Below are positions 1 to 7,770 of a DNA stretch of 64,000 nucleotides, in pieces (the stretch's first letter is position 1; each line of letters opens with the position of its first letter). A program made the position numbers and the translations under genes. The stretch lies in NCBI RefSeq assembly GCF_900129585.1, contig NZ_FQWF01000012.1:62001-126000 (forward strand). The letters run 5' to 3'. The notes under the pieces were generated by a model. The model searched no databases. It was not told where the DNA came from and saw nothing but the letters and a program-made list of their open reading frames with translations. Source of the stretch: Flavobacterium micromati. Its GTDB lineage: Bacteria > Bacteroidota > Bacteroidia > Flavobacteriales > Flavobacteriaceae.

Positions 1-528
1 AATGAATTGATTTAAACATTTGTAAAGCACCAGCATTAGCAGTACTTACTACATTAGCGGCTTTTTCCAATAAATCTGGACGACCTACATCTCCCACAAA
101 GACAAAGTCACCAGTAAAAAACATAACCGGCTTATTAGTTGCAGGAATATCGGTAAGCAAGAAACTAATACTTTCAGGAGTGTGTCCTGGAGTATATACA
201 ACTTCTAATTTCAAATTACCTAATTTTATGATATCGCCATGTCTTAAACTATTATGTGGAAACTCATATTGCCAATCCTTACCCCCCTCTGCCGATAGAT
301 ATAATTCAGCGCCTGTAAGTTTTGCTAATTCTCTTGAACCTGCAAGAAAATCGGCGTGTATGTGAGTTTCGAGTATATGCGTGATTTGCATGTTATTTTC
401 CCTTGCTATCTCTATATAAGTATCTACATCTCTTTTGGATCAATAACTGCTGCTATACCTGACTTTTGACATCCTATAAAATAACTTCCTTGAGCTAAAC
501 TTTTATCGTATATATGTTGAAAATACAT
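1..528 (-). pseudogene. MBL-fold persulfide dioxygenase-like gene, frameshifted, 3' end outside window
   Basis: Translation from the ATG at 526-528 gives a short N-terminus ending at VIDPKEM. One base further, the protein continues with the metallo-beta-lactamase metal motif (ETHIHADF) and the later GHTPESISFLL and TGDFVFVGDVGRPDLL blocks typical of ETHE1/Blh-type persulfide dioxygenases. These oxidise glutathione or protein persulfides to sulfite with a mononuclear iron. The break lies near 431-438, at a run of four T (plus strand); restoring one base rejoins the frames, so a sequencing indel is as likely as a true mutation. The C-terminal part runs off the left edge. Family assignment is confident; the exact substrate is inferred from the family and from the rhodanese and peroxiredoxin neighbours. 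Confidence 0.8.
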
Positions 529-567
529 TATTTTATATTTACTTAATTAATTGAGTCTAATTTATAA

Positions 568-595
568 AAAAACCATCCTAAAAAGAATGGTTTTT
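568..595 (-). terminator. Rho-independent terminator after the peroxiredoxin gene
   Basis: A 9-bp perfect stem (AAAAACCAT / ATGGTTTTT) around a 10-base loop, with U-rich flanks. It lies just beyond the minus-strand stop of the peroxiredoxin gene and upstream of the MBL gene. Confidence 0.75.
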
Positions 596-616
596 AGGAT
601 TATTAACACAGAATAT

Positions 617-1260
617 TTAAATAGATTTTTTAGCTAAATACCAATCCACCATTTCCAAATTACTGTTTTTTCTTTCTGCTAATTCTTTAACTGTTTTTGG
701 AGCTGGAACAATTACTTTATCGCCAGGTTGCCAGTCAAGAGGCATAGCCACACTGTATTCATCGGATGTTTGTAAAGCAAGTAAAGAACGTTTGATCTCT
801 GCCATATTTCTACCTACATTTAAAGGATAATACATTATTAAACGCACTTTTCCTTTTGGATCCATAATAAAAACAGCTCTTAATGCAGCTGTTTCGCTTT
901 CGCCTGGTTGTAGCATTCCGTACAGTTTTGAGACTTCCATACTAATGTCAGCAACTATAGGAAATTCGAATAAAACGCCTGTTTTTTCATTTACGGCATT
1001 AACCCATGCAATGTGAGAGTGGATGCTGTCAATACTTAATCCCATTAATTTTGTATTGTGTTTTGCAAAAAAAACTTTTCAAGGGTAAACAAACTCATTT
1101 CTGTTGTGCAAACTGGAGTAAAATCAGCAGGATGTGAAAAAAACACGACCCAACTTCCTTTATTATAGTCTGAAAATTTTATTTTTCCTGTTGTGGTTAC
1201 CGCTTCAAAATCCGGAGCCAAATCACCAATTCTTAGCATTGAAATTACTTTTTCTTCCAT
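617..1260 (-). pseudogene. 1-Cys (Prx6-type) peroxiredoxin, split by a one-base homopolymer frameshift
   Basis: The first reading frame (1260 down to about 1075) holds the peroxiredoxin N-terminus with the peroxidatic site [11 protein letters not shown] (Cys51). The second (from 1045 down to 617) continues in register from [16 protein letters not shown] through the C-terminal dimerisation domain. The frames meet at a run of eight A at 1067-1074 (plus strand); one extra base gives a continuous Prx6-like protein of about 213 aa, the usual family size. The enzyme would reduce hydroperoxides with one catalytic cysteine. It is divergent from the DUF3365 operon, and a Crp/Fnr-like box lies 44 bp upstream. 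It is probably intact in the real genome if the indel is a base-calling error. Confidence 0.85.
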
Positions 1261-1303
1261 AATATTGTTATTTTAAATGTTAAATTTATTGATGGATAAC
1301 GGA

Positions 1304-1319
1304 TGTGATATTAGTCACG
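1304..1319. promoter_or_regulatory. Crp/Fnr-type operator upstream of peroxiredoxin
   Basis: TGTGATATTAGTCACG is a near-perfect TGTGA-N6-TCAC(A) palindrome 44 bp upstream of the peroxiredoxin start. It matches two other boxes in the window (1410-1425 and 9572-9587). Shape and spacing are those of Crp/Fnr-superfamily sites; the binding protein is not encoded in the window. Confidence 0.65.
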
Positions 1320-1409
1320 TTTTATAGATTATTATTATTATATTTTTAATTATAATAGATTTATACTATTGTAATATGTAGCGAATTATTTGAATGAAAA
1401 TTACATTTA

Positions 1410-1425
1410 TGTGATAAATGTTACA
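1410..1425. promoter_or_regulatory. Crp/Fnr-type operator upstream of the DUF3365 operon
   Basis: TGTGATAAATGTTACA has the same half-sites and N6 spacing as the boxes at 1304 and 9572. It ends 49 bp before the ATG of the DUF3365 gene. The proximity of two boxes in one divergent intergenic region argues for joint control of both transcription units. Confidence 0.65.
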
Positions 1426-1474
1426 ATACTTCTGGCTATTAATAAATAGTTTTACAGAAACATTAGAACATATT

Positions 1475-2455
1475 ATGAATAAATTCTTTCTACTTTTTTT
1501 GGTAATTTTTATTTTCTCTTGTAATAAAAATATACATTCTTATCAAGATATTGATAAAAGACCAAGTTTTGGTTACGAACCTCAGGAAGCCAAAAAATTA
1601 ATGGAGAAACACTGTTATACTTGTCATAGTCCAGTCGCAGATGAGGTGGAAGGTAGAATTGCGCCACCTTTTGTTGCTATTAAAGCACGCTATATTGACA
1701 AAGAAGGCTATAATAGAGTCGAATTTATAAAAGCAATTTCTGAATTTGTAGCAAATCCTACAGATGATAATGCGTTACTATATGGAGCAGTTAGAAAATT
1801 TGGTGTAATGCCAAAACAGGCTTTCCCTGATAGTGCTGCTGTAAAAATTGCCGCATTTATGTATGATTATAAAGTGGATGCGCCAGCATGGTTCAAGGAG
1901 CATTGGCAAGGTCACGGAAATACCGGTTGGGAACAATCTGGTAAAACGTTTGTTGCTGTCGCAAAAGAAAAGACGTTTGCAGATATAGGTTTAGAATATG
2001 CATTGGGAACCCAAAAGGTTTTAGGTAAAAATCTAATGGGAACTATCCAAAAGAAGGGAACTATAGAAGCAATGGCTTTTTGTAATATTCAGGCCATTCC
2101 ATTAACGGATAGTATGTCTGCAATATACAATGCAAAAATTAAACGTGTTTCTGATAAAAATAGAAATCAAAACAATCAAGCAAATGCCGAAGAATTGATT
2201 TATATCGAGAAATTTAAGGAAGATTTGGCAGCTAATAAGGACCCTAAACCAGTCATTGTAGAAAAAGGCAACAAAGTACACTTTTACTACCCAATACCAA
2301 CCAATGCAATGTGTTTACAATGTCATGGTAAAGCTGAAAATATTAAACCAGATGTGCAGCTGAAAATAAAAGCGTTGTATCCAAAAGATTTAGCAACAGG
2401 GTATAGTGAAAATGAAGTAAGAGGAATGTGGAGTATTATATTTAATAAAAAATAA
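1475..2455 (+). CDS. DUF3365 (Tll0287-like) heme-binding lipoprotein with two CxxCH motifs
   Basis: The start is placed at the ATG at 1475, giving 326 aa, because a clean lipoprotein signal begins there (hydrophobic residues 4-14 then FSC, lipid Cys16). An upstream in-frame start would bury this signal. A first c-type heme site CYTCH is at residues 47-51, in a region resembling a small cytochrome c domain. The C-terminal half is a DUF3365 sensor-like domain carrying CLQCH at 280-284. It is probably anchored in the periplasm and may pass electrons or sense redox state or ligands. It is first in an operon with rhodanese, DUF6132 and methyltransferase genes, spaced 3 bp from the next, and preceded by a Crp/Fnr-like box. 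Exact role unknown. Confidence 0.85.
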   Translation: MNKFFLLFLVIFIFSCNKNIHSYQDIDKRPSFGYEPQEAKKLMEKHCYTCHSPVADEVEGRIAPPFVAIKARYIDKEGYNRVEFIKAISEFVANPTDDNALLYGAVRKFGVMPKQAFPDSAAVKIAAFMYDYKVDAPAWFKEHWQGHGNTGWEQSGKTFVAVAKEKTFADIGLEYALGTQKVLGKNLMGTIQKKGTIEAMAFCNIQAIPLTDSMSAIYNAKIKRVSDKNRNQNNQANAEELIYIEKFKEDLAANKDPKPVIVEKGNKVHFYYPIPTNAMCLQCHGKAENIKPDVQLKIKALYPKDLATGYSENEVRGMWSIIFNKK

Positions 2456-2458
2456 ATT

Positions 2459-2836
2459 ATGGAAGATTTAAAAATAAAAGAAGTTTGCCCAACAAGTACA
2501 TTAGAGTTAATAAAACGTAATTATTTAGTACTCGACGTCCGCGAAGAAAAGGAATTCAATCAGTATTCATTTGATGTTCCCCATGTATTACACATACCGT
2601 TAAGTCAACTGGAAGACCGATTAAACGAAATCCCGAAAGAGGAGAAAGTTACTGTGGCTTGTTTAACCGGAGAACGAAGCTTGAGAGTGGTCCATGTGTT
2701 AAGTGAATATAGTTTTACTAATTTAATTAACATGAAAAAAGGACTTGCAAAATGGATTCAAAAAGGATATCCTATAAAAGGCAAAGCTACGATAGAAGAA
2801 AAAGCATGTTGTAAAGGCGAATCAAAATGTAAATAA
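2459..2836 (+). CDS. Single-domain rhodanese-like sulfurtransferase
   Basis: 125 aa with one rhodanese domain: LVLDVREEKEF near residues 23-33 and the active-site loop CLTGERS with catalytic Cys68. The C-terminus carries extra cysteines (ACCKGESKCK), an unusual Cys-rich tail that could bind metal or accept sulfur. It would transfer sulfane sulfur between thiosulfate, persulfides and thiols in the cytoplasm. It starts 3 bp after the DUF3365 stop and precedes the DUF6132 gene by 1 bp, a tight operon. The neighbouring persulfide dioxygenase and peroxiredoxin support a role in sulfide or persulfide handling; the substrate is inferred. Confidence 0.9.
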   Translation: MEDLKIKEVCPTSTLELIKRNYLVLDVREEKEFNQYSFDVPHVLHIPLSQLEDRLNEIPKEEKVTVACLTGERSLRVVHVLSEYSFTNLINMKKGLAKWIQKGYPIKGKATIEEKACCKGESKCK

Positions 2837-2837
2837 A

Positions 2838-3044
2838 ATGACGAAAAAACAATATTTTTTTACAGGAGTTGGAATAGTGGTAGGCCTAATTGCGGGCTAC
2901 GCTTATTATCATTTTGTAGGTTGTGCATCAGGAACATGTGCCATCACTTCAAAGCCTTTAAACAGTATCTTGTACGGTGGATTTATGGGAGGATTATTAT
3001 TTAATATGTTCGTAACTTCACCAAAAAAGAAAGAAATATTATGA
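2838..3044 (+). CDS. DUF6132 family small membrane protein
   Basis: 68 aa with two hydrophobic segments (about 5-25 and 46-60) flanking a conserved Cys-containing loop (GCASGTCAITSKPLNS), the hallmark of DUF6132 proteins. These are commonly found beside rhodanese and YeeE/YedE sulfur genes in Bacteroidota. It overlaps the next gene by 4 bp (ATGA), so translation is probably coupled. The two loop cysteines suggest a thiol or persulfide function at the membrane, but none has been shown to my knowledge. Confidence 0.8.
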   Translation: MTKKQYFFTGVGIVVGLIAGYAYYHFVGCASGTCAITSKPLNSILYGGFMGGLLFNMFVTSPKKKEIL

Positions 3045-3640
3045 GTGATTTTTGGAATGAACGATATGCTAAAAACGAGTATGCTTACGGAATTCAGCCC
3101 AATCAATTTTTAGTAGAATCGATTTCTAAATTGCCTAAAAACGGAAAAATATTATTTCCTGCTGAAGGTGAAGGTCGAAATGCTGTTTTTGCAGCAAAAA
3201 ATGGATTTGAAGTTTTTGCTTTTGACACTAGTAATGAAGGTAAAAAGAAGGCAGATAAGTTAGCCGATGATAACAATATAAAAATAGATTATCGAGTTGG
3301 AATATTGGATAATTTAAATTTTACAGCAGCTTCCTTTGATGGAGTTGTCTTTATTTATTCTCATTTTCCAAAGGCCATTCGTGCAACAATTCACCAACAA
3401 ATTGAACAATTATTAAAACCAAATGGGGTTATAATTTTTGAAGCATTTAGTAAAGAGCAGTTACAATATCCTTCCGGTGGACCAAAAAATATTGAAATGC
3501 TTTTTTCAGAAGAAGAAGTAACAGAGCAATTTCAAAACATCGAATTTGACTTCGTAAAAACAGAAATTATAGAATTAAGTGAAGGCCCTTTTCATCAAGG
3601 TAAAGGATCAGTTGTTCGATTTACAGGAAAGAAAAAATGA
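3041..3640 (+). CDS. Class I SAM-dependent methyltransferase (TehB/thiopurine-type)
   Basis: 199 aa. It begins with SDFWNERYAKNEYAYGIQPNQFL, the start typical of TehB-like and thiopurine methyltransferase-like enzymes. The SAM-binding motif I is LFPAEGEGRNAVFAA, followed by an acidic motif II (VFAFDTS). Small thiophilic or chalcogen compounds are the usual substrates of this group. It overlaps DUF6132 upstream and the isoprenylcysteine-methyltransferase-like gene downstream by 4 bp each. The operon suggests that a sulfur compound such as sulfide or a thiol is methylated for detoxification; this is inference. Confidence 0.85.
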   Translation: MSDFWNERYAKNEYAYGIQPNQFLVESISKLPKNGKILFPAEGEGRNAVFAAKNGFEVFAFDTSNEGKKKADKLADDNNIKIDYRVGILDNLNFTAASFDGVVFIYSHFPKAIRATIHQQIEQLLKPNGVIIFEAFSKEQLQYPSGGPKNIEMLFSEEEVTEQFQNIEFDFVKTEIIELSEGPFHQGKGSVVRFTGKKK

Positions 3641-4101
3641 CAAAATCTTGGAAAGATTATCTATTTGTAAGCATACAGTTTCTATTATTTGGATTGTATG
3701 CTTTCGATTTTTTACCACATTTTGAACTTCCGCAAATTATAAAATATATTGGACTGATTGTTTCGATTACAGGTTTTATTATCTTAGCACTTTCAGTTTT
3801 GCAACTCAACAAAAATTTAACTGTTTTTCCAACACCCAAATCAGATTCCGAGCTAATAACTTTTGGAATGTACAAATTCAGTAGACATCCCATTTATACA
3901 GGACTAATCTTGTTTACTTTTGGATATGCCTTTTATAAAGTTTCATGGTTAAAATTAGTAATTTCCTTAAGTTTATTCCTCTTATTTTATTTTAAAACAA
4001 ATTATGAAGAACAACAATTACTTCAAAAATTTACTGACTATAAGGAGTACAAGAAAAAAATAAACCGATTTTTCCCTAAAATCAAAAAGCCTCAAGAATA
4101 A
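3637..4101 (+). CDS. Isoprenylcysteine carboxyl methyltransferase (ICMT/PEMT)-family membrane protein
   Basis: 154 aa with four predicted membrane segments (about 9-27, 34-54, 90-108, 112-125). It carries the family signature FGMYKFSRHPIYTGLILFTFGYA followed by NYEEQQLLQKF. Bacterial members are integral-membrane SAM-dependent methyltransferases of uncertain substrate, some linked to thiols (mddA-like enzymes make dimethyl sulfide from methanethiol). Last gene of the operon, overlapping the soluble methyltransferase by 4 bp. Two consecutive methyltransferases could act in series (sulfide to methanethiol to dimethyl sulfide), a hypothesis from context only. Confidence 0.8.
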   Translation: MTKSWKDYLFVSIQFLLFGLYAFDFLPHFELPQIIKYIGLIVSITGFIILALSVLQLNKNLTVFPTPKSDSELITFGMYKFSRHPIYTGLILFTFGYAFYKVSWLKLVISLSLFLLFYFKTNYEEQQLLQKFTDYKEYKKKINRFFPKIKKPQE

Positions 4102-4115
4102 CTTGAGGCTTTTTT
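4084..4115. terminator. Bidirectional terminator between convergent genes
   Basis: A perfect stem of about 13 bp (AAAAAGCCTCAAG / CTTGAGGCTTTTT) with A- and T-tracts on both sides. It overlaps the 3' end of the ICMT-like gene and ends 5 bp before the TonB receptor stop, so it serves both strands. Confidence 0.9.
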
Positions 4116-4120
4116 GAGTT

Positions 4121-6217
4121 TTAAAATTTATAGTTTACAAATAGCGTAAAGTTCCGACCTGGTTCGGTGATAGGAACTCTTCCAAAACCGGCTACATTGT
4201 TAAAAGCAAAGGTTAAATGGTTGTTGTAGTATTGATCAAACACATTTAAAAGCCCCATTCCAATAGAGACTGATTTTGTAGGTTTGTAACCAATGTTTAA
4301 ATCCATCACTTCATAGCCTGCGGTAATAATTTCATCATAACTAGTCGAAATTTTGTTTTGTTTGGCTGTCATTGTGTACAACGCTTTGGCCCAAAATTTC
4401 TTGTATTCATAACTCAATTTTAGTCTCGTTACTAATGGCGGAGTTAATGGCAGGCTTTCTTTGAAATCTTTATTTTCTGTATAGATATAAGAAACCTCTA
4501 TTCCAAAATTGAATTTATCATAGAAATTAATGTTTCCGTACGCTTCAAAACCTGTCTTTAGCGCCTTGTCAATATTTCTAAAAACTTTTGGGTGAACTGG
4601 CAGTGAGGTTGAATTGTATTTTCGAGTTAAAGAGCCATCTACAACACCTAAAATGTAGTTTTCATAAATAGAATAAAAGATTGAGGTACCATATTGAACC
4701 GAATTGAAAAATCCTATTAAACTCTTTTTTCCATCAAAACTCAATTCAAATTGATTGTTCACTTCAGGTTTTAAATTTGGATTTCCAACATATTCGTAAG
4801 GATCTCTTCCAATGTTGAAAAAGGCGATATATCGTTCCTCAATATTGGCAGCTCTAGTTCCTCGACCAAAAGAAGCTTCCATTTTGTAATTGGGATTAAA
4901 AAGGTATTGATATGAAGCCGTTCCACTGTAAAGGGTTTCATTTCTCTTTTCTAAATCTGGATATAAAGCAGCGTAGGTTCGATCTAAATCATTTGCGTCA
5001 GAAGTAATAAAATCCAAACGAGAACCAATAGTTACCCACGCTTTATCAGAAGCTTTAATTTTGGTTTCAGCAAAATAACCAAAGTCATTGGAGTAACTAT
5101 CTTGCCAAACCCTATCAAAGAAGGCTGCAGGAACTGGCAGTGGATTTCCCATCATATTAACTTTTACTAATCGATCTCTTCCACCTTCTCTGGATAAATT
5201 TACTATGTCAAATCCTGTAAATAGATTCACTTTAGAGCCCAAACTCCATTCAGTTTCAATTTTCCCACCATAAGTTAAAGCATTTACTTTTGAAACTGCT
5301 TGCGAGATTGCAAAAGAAGCTCTTCGTGAATTGCTCATAATGTGATCTACATAGGAGTAGTAAACCTTAGAAGTTAATCCTTTAAAATAATTTCCGTTTT
5401 TCTCTAACTTATAATCTAAATTAGCCAGAGCACTATTGTCTTCGTCAGTATCCATCGGTAAACCTGCATGAAGCACATCTCTGCCAAAATTTTGACGAAA
5501 AGTAGCTTGTACGCGTTGGTTGTCTGAAATTTGATATCCTGTTTTTAAGCCGTAACTAATACTTCTAAAAGAAGAAGGAATTTCGTTTTGGTTTCCGTCT
5601 TTATAGTTTCCATAATCGCGATAACTGAAGTTTCCAGAAAAGTCAAACTTTTTTATTTTACTGTCTAAAGTAAACATATTGACCACTGAATTTCCGTTGC
5701 TTTCATAACCAGAGGAGAAGCTTCCGCCAATAAGTTTGGTATTGTTAGCCGGAGATTTCGAAACTAAATTAATAAGCCCAGCAAAAGTGTTTCCATATCG
5801 AACTGAAAAAGGGCCTTTTATGATTTCAATTTTGATTATTTCTTCAGGATTTATTAATGTCGTAACAGGATCCATTCTATTTGGACAAGCATGAAACGCT
5901 TTGGTTCCTCCATCTATTTGAACATTTAACTGTTCGTATTGAGAAGCTCTAAAAGCAGGGTCAACGGCATAATTCCCTCTTTTTATGAGATGAAAACCAT
6001 TGATATCTTCAAATAATTCACCAGAGTTTTTTGGTTGCACTACTTTTTCGGTAAAATCTTGTTTAACGATAACTTGAGCGGGATTTTTTATTACTGATCC
6101 TGTGACGATTACTTCATTTAAAAGGGTCACTTTGGTTGTGTCTATTTTTTTAGTTGATTCTTGAGCATAACCCCCTAAAGCGCCTAATATTGTTAAGGCA
6201 CAAATAATTTTTTTCAT
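4121..6217 (-). CDS. TonB-dependent outer-membrane receptor, OprC/NosA-like, probable copper uptake
   Basis: 698 aa with a signal peptide (MKKIICALTILGALGGYAQ), a plug domain (about 30-165, ending IKGPFSVRYGNTFAGLINLVSK) and a beta-barrel ending in a C-terminal aromatic residue (VNYKF). The plug contains HACPNRMDP, that is Cys111-x-x-x-Met115. CxxxM is the copper-binding motif described in the Pseudomonas copper receptor OprC. Copper import would serve the copper-containing cbb3 oxidase encoded upstream in the same orientation. It lies 46 bp after the small Cys/His protein gene and probably shares its transcript. TonB receptor identity is certain; copper specificity rests on the motif and context. 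Confidence 0.85.
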   Translation of the reverse strand: MKKIICALTILGALGGYAQESTKKIDTTKVTLLNEVIVTGSVIKNPAQVIVKQDFTEKVVQPKNSGELFEDINGFHLIKRGNYAVDPAFRASQYEQLNVQIDGGTKAFHACPNRMDPVTTLINPEEIIKIEIIKGPFSVRYGNTFAGLINLVSKSPANNTKLIGGSFSSGYESNGNSVVNMFTLDSKIKKFDFSGNFSYRDYGNYKDGNQNEIPSSFRSISYGLKTGYQISDNQRVQATFRQNFGRDVLHAGLPMDTDEDNSALANLDYKLEKNGNYFKGLTSKVYYSYVDHIMSNSRRASFAISQAVSKVNALTYGGKIETEWSLGSKVNLFTGFDIVNLSREGGRDRLVKVNMMGNPLPVPAAFFDRVWQDSYSNDFGYFAETKIKASDKAWVTIGSRLDFITSDANDLDRTYAALYPDLEKRNETLYSGTASYQYLFNPNYKMEASFGRGTRAANIEERYIAFFNIGRDPYEYVGNPNLKPEVNNQFELSFDGKKSLIGFFNSVQYGTSIFYSIYENYILGVVDGSLTRKYNSTSLPVHPKVFRNIDKALKTGFEAYGNINFYDKFNFGIEVSYIYTENKDFKESLPLTPPLVTRLKLSYEYKKFWAKALYTMTAKQNKISTSYDEIITAGYEVMDLNIGYKPTKSVSIGMGLLNVFDQYYNNHLTFAFNNVAGFGRVPITEPGRNFTLFVNYKF

Positions 6218-6263
6218 TCTGATAATTTTGATTAAACATTATAGCTAATAAGCTGTGGCGATG

Positions 6264-6644
6264 TTAAACAAAACTTTGCGGAGGATGATCTAATGGATAA
6301 ATAATTTTAGACTGAAATAAATCTTGTTTAGAATAAATCTTTTTTTTCTTTGAAGGAGTTGAATAAGAAAAGCTGTAATTAAAAGATGAAATAAAAAATA
6401 AAATTTCATTACCAGCTACTATTTTTTTTGAAGAATCTTGATTATTTTGTTCCTTATTTATCTTTTTCAAATGACATTTACCATTGCATTTAAGTTCTGG
6501 TTTTGCTTTATTCTGGCAAAATTGTTCTGTGAAACTTTCATTAAAAAAAGAATATTCAAATTGCAAAATAGTTGTTCTCAAATTAAAACATAGAATGCTA
6601 ATTAGGATTAAAAAGATAAAACTATTTTGAATTAATTTGTGCAT
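6264..6644 (-). CDS. Small membrane-anchored Cys/His-rich protein, putative copper binding
   Basis: 126 aa with one N-terminal hydrophobic segment (about 9-21) followed by a periplasmic part holding FCQNKAKPELKCNGKCHLKK (Cys43, Cys53, Cys57, His58). The C-terminus is Ser/Phe/Lys-rich and ends HPPQSFV. I do not recognise a named domain. The cluster of cysteines and a histidine next to a CxxxM TonB receptor suggests metal, possibly Cu(I), binding or delivery. It is the gene immediately upstream of the receptor in the same direction and about 70 bp after cydB. Confidence 0.65.
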   Translation of the reverse strand: MHKLIQNSFIFLILISILCFNLRTTILQFEYSFFNESFTEQFCQNKAKPELKCNGKCHLKKINKEQNNQDSSKKIVAGNEILFFISSFNYSFSYSTPSKKKKIYSKQDLFQSKIIYPLDHPPQSFV

Positions 6645-6712
6645 TTCTTTGATGTTTTCTGCGAGTTTCAGACCCGTTGCAGTTCAATTTTTAGATAGGT
6701 TAAAACGGATAT

Positions 6713-7750
6713 TTAATAACTCGTATCGTCTAATTTTACTTTTCCATTGAAGGTTTTATACAAAAAGAAGAAGTATCCGGCAAGTAAAGGAGTTCCAATT
6801 AAAACGATGGTAAGCATAATTCCCAATGATTTCTGTGAAGAAGCCGCGTTGTAAATCGTAACACTAAATTTAGGATCTATAGTAGAAATTAATAAAGTAG
6901 GATACAGTTGTAAAGCTACCAATCCCAACAATAACGCCATGGTTAGCGATGAAAAAACCAAGGCTAACATGTATCTTTTTTTAGAAGCCAACCGAGGGAC
7001 ATTGGCTACAGCCAAAAGGGACAAAATTGGAACGCCAAAATAAATCGGATTATTTCTAAAAGTTTCGGTTACTTCCGGAATAAAAATCAGCGTGTAAAGC
7101 GTTGTAATTCCAAATGTGATAATGAAAAATAGCATTCCTTTTTTTAGTAGAAGAGTCAATCGAGCATGCAATCGTCCTTCGGTTTTTAGCAAAAGAAAAA
7201 TTGCTCCTTGCGTCATAAAAAGTGAAAGTGTAGTAAAACCAACTAGTATAGCATACGGATTTAGGAACGAAAAGAAAACGCCACCTTGGTACGTGTGGTT
7301 TTCCCCTAAAGGAAATCCTTGTAAAATATTGCCCAGAACAACGCCTAACAAAAATGCAATCATGATGCTGGAAACACTATAAATAATGTCCCAAGTTTTG
7401 CGCCACCACAACATCTCTTCGTCGCTTCTAAATTTTATTGCCACAGCACGAATTACATTGAACATCAAAAATAGCATAAACGGAACGTACATTGCAGACA
7501 ACATGGTGGCGTACATAACGGGAAATCCCGCGAATAAAGCGCCACCGCCAATGACAAGCCACACTTGATTGGCATCCCAAACGGGAGCGATTGCATTAAT
7601 TGCAACCCGACGACTTAAATCCTTTTTGAGAAATAAATGCCAAGCTCCCGCACCAAAGTCGAATCCTTCCAAAATGGCATAGCCGGAAAATAAAAGCCCG
7701 ATGACCAAATACCATAAAGTAGGATAGTCAATTCCTAGAAAATATTCCAT
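6713..7750 (-). CDS. cydB: Cytochrome bd ubiquinol/menaquinol oxidase subunit II
   Basis: 345 aa, the normal length for CydB, with about nine membrane segments. It opens with LGIDYPTLWYLVIGLLFSGYAILEGFDFGAGAWHLF, a strong CydB signature. It forms the bd oxidase with CydA in the inner membrane, reducing oxygen to water with quinol electrons without proton pumping. Bd oxidases are known for high oxygen affinity and tolerance of sulfide, NO and cyanide. It starts 20 bp after the cydA stop; the two form an operon. Confidence 0.97.
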   Translation of the reverse strand: MEYFLGIDYPTLWYLVIGLLFSGYAILEGFDFGAGAWHLFLKKDLSRRVAINAIAPVWDANQVWLVIGGGALFAGFPVMYATMLSAMYVPFMLFLMFNVIRAVAIKFRSDEEMLWWRKTWDIIYSVSSIMIAFLLGVVLGNILQGFPLGENHTYQGGVFFSFLNPYAILVGFTTLSLFMTQGAIFLLLKTEGRLHARLTLLLKKGMLFFIITFGITTLYTLIFIPEVTETFRNNPIYFGVPILSLLAVANVPRLASKKRYMLALVFSSLTMALLLGLVALQLYPTLLISTIDPKFSVTIYNAASSQKSLGIMLTIVLIGTPLLAGYFFFLYKTFNGKVKLDDTSY

Positions 7751-7770
7751 GAGTATTGATTTTTGAGTTT

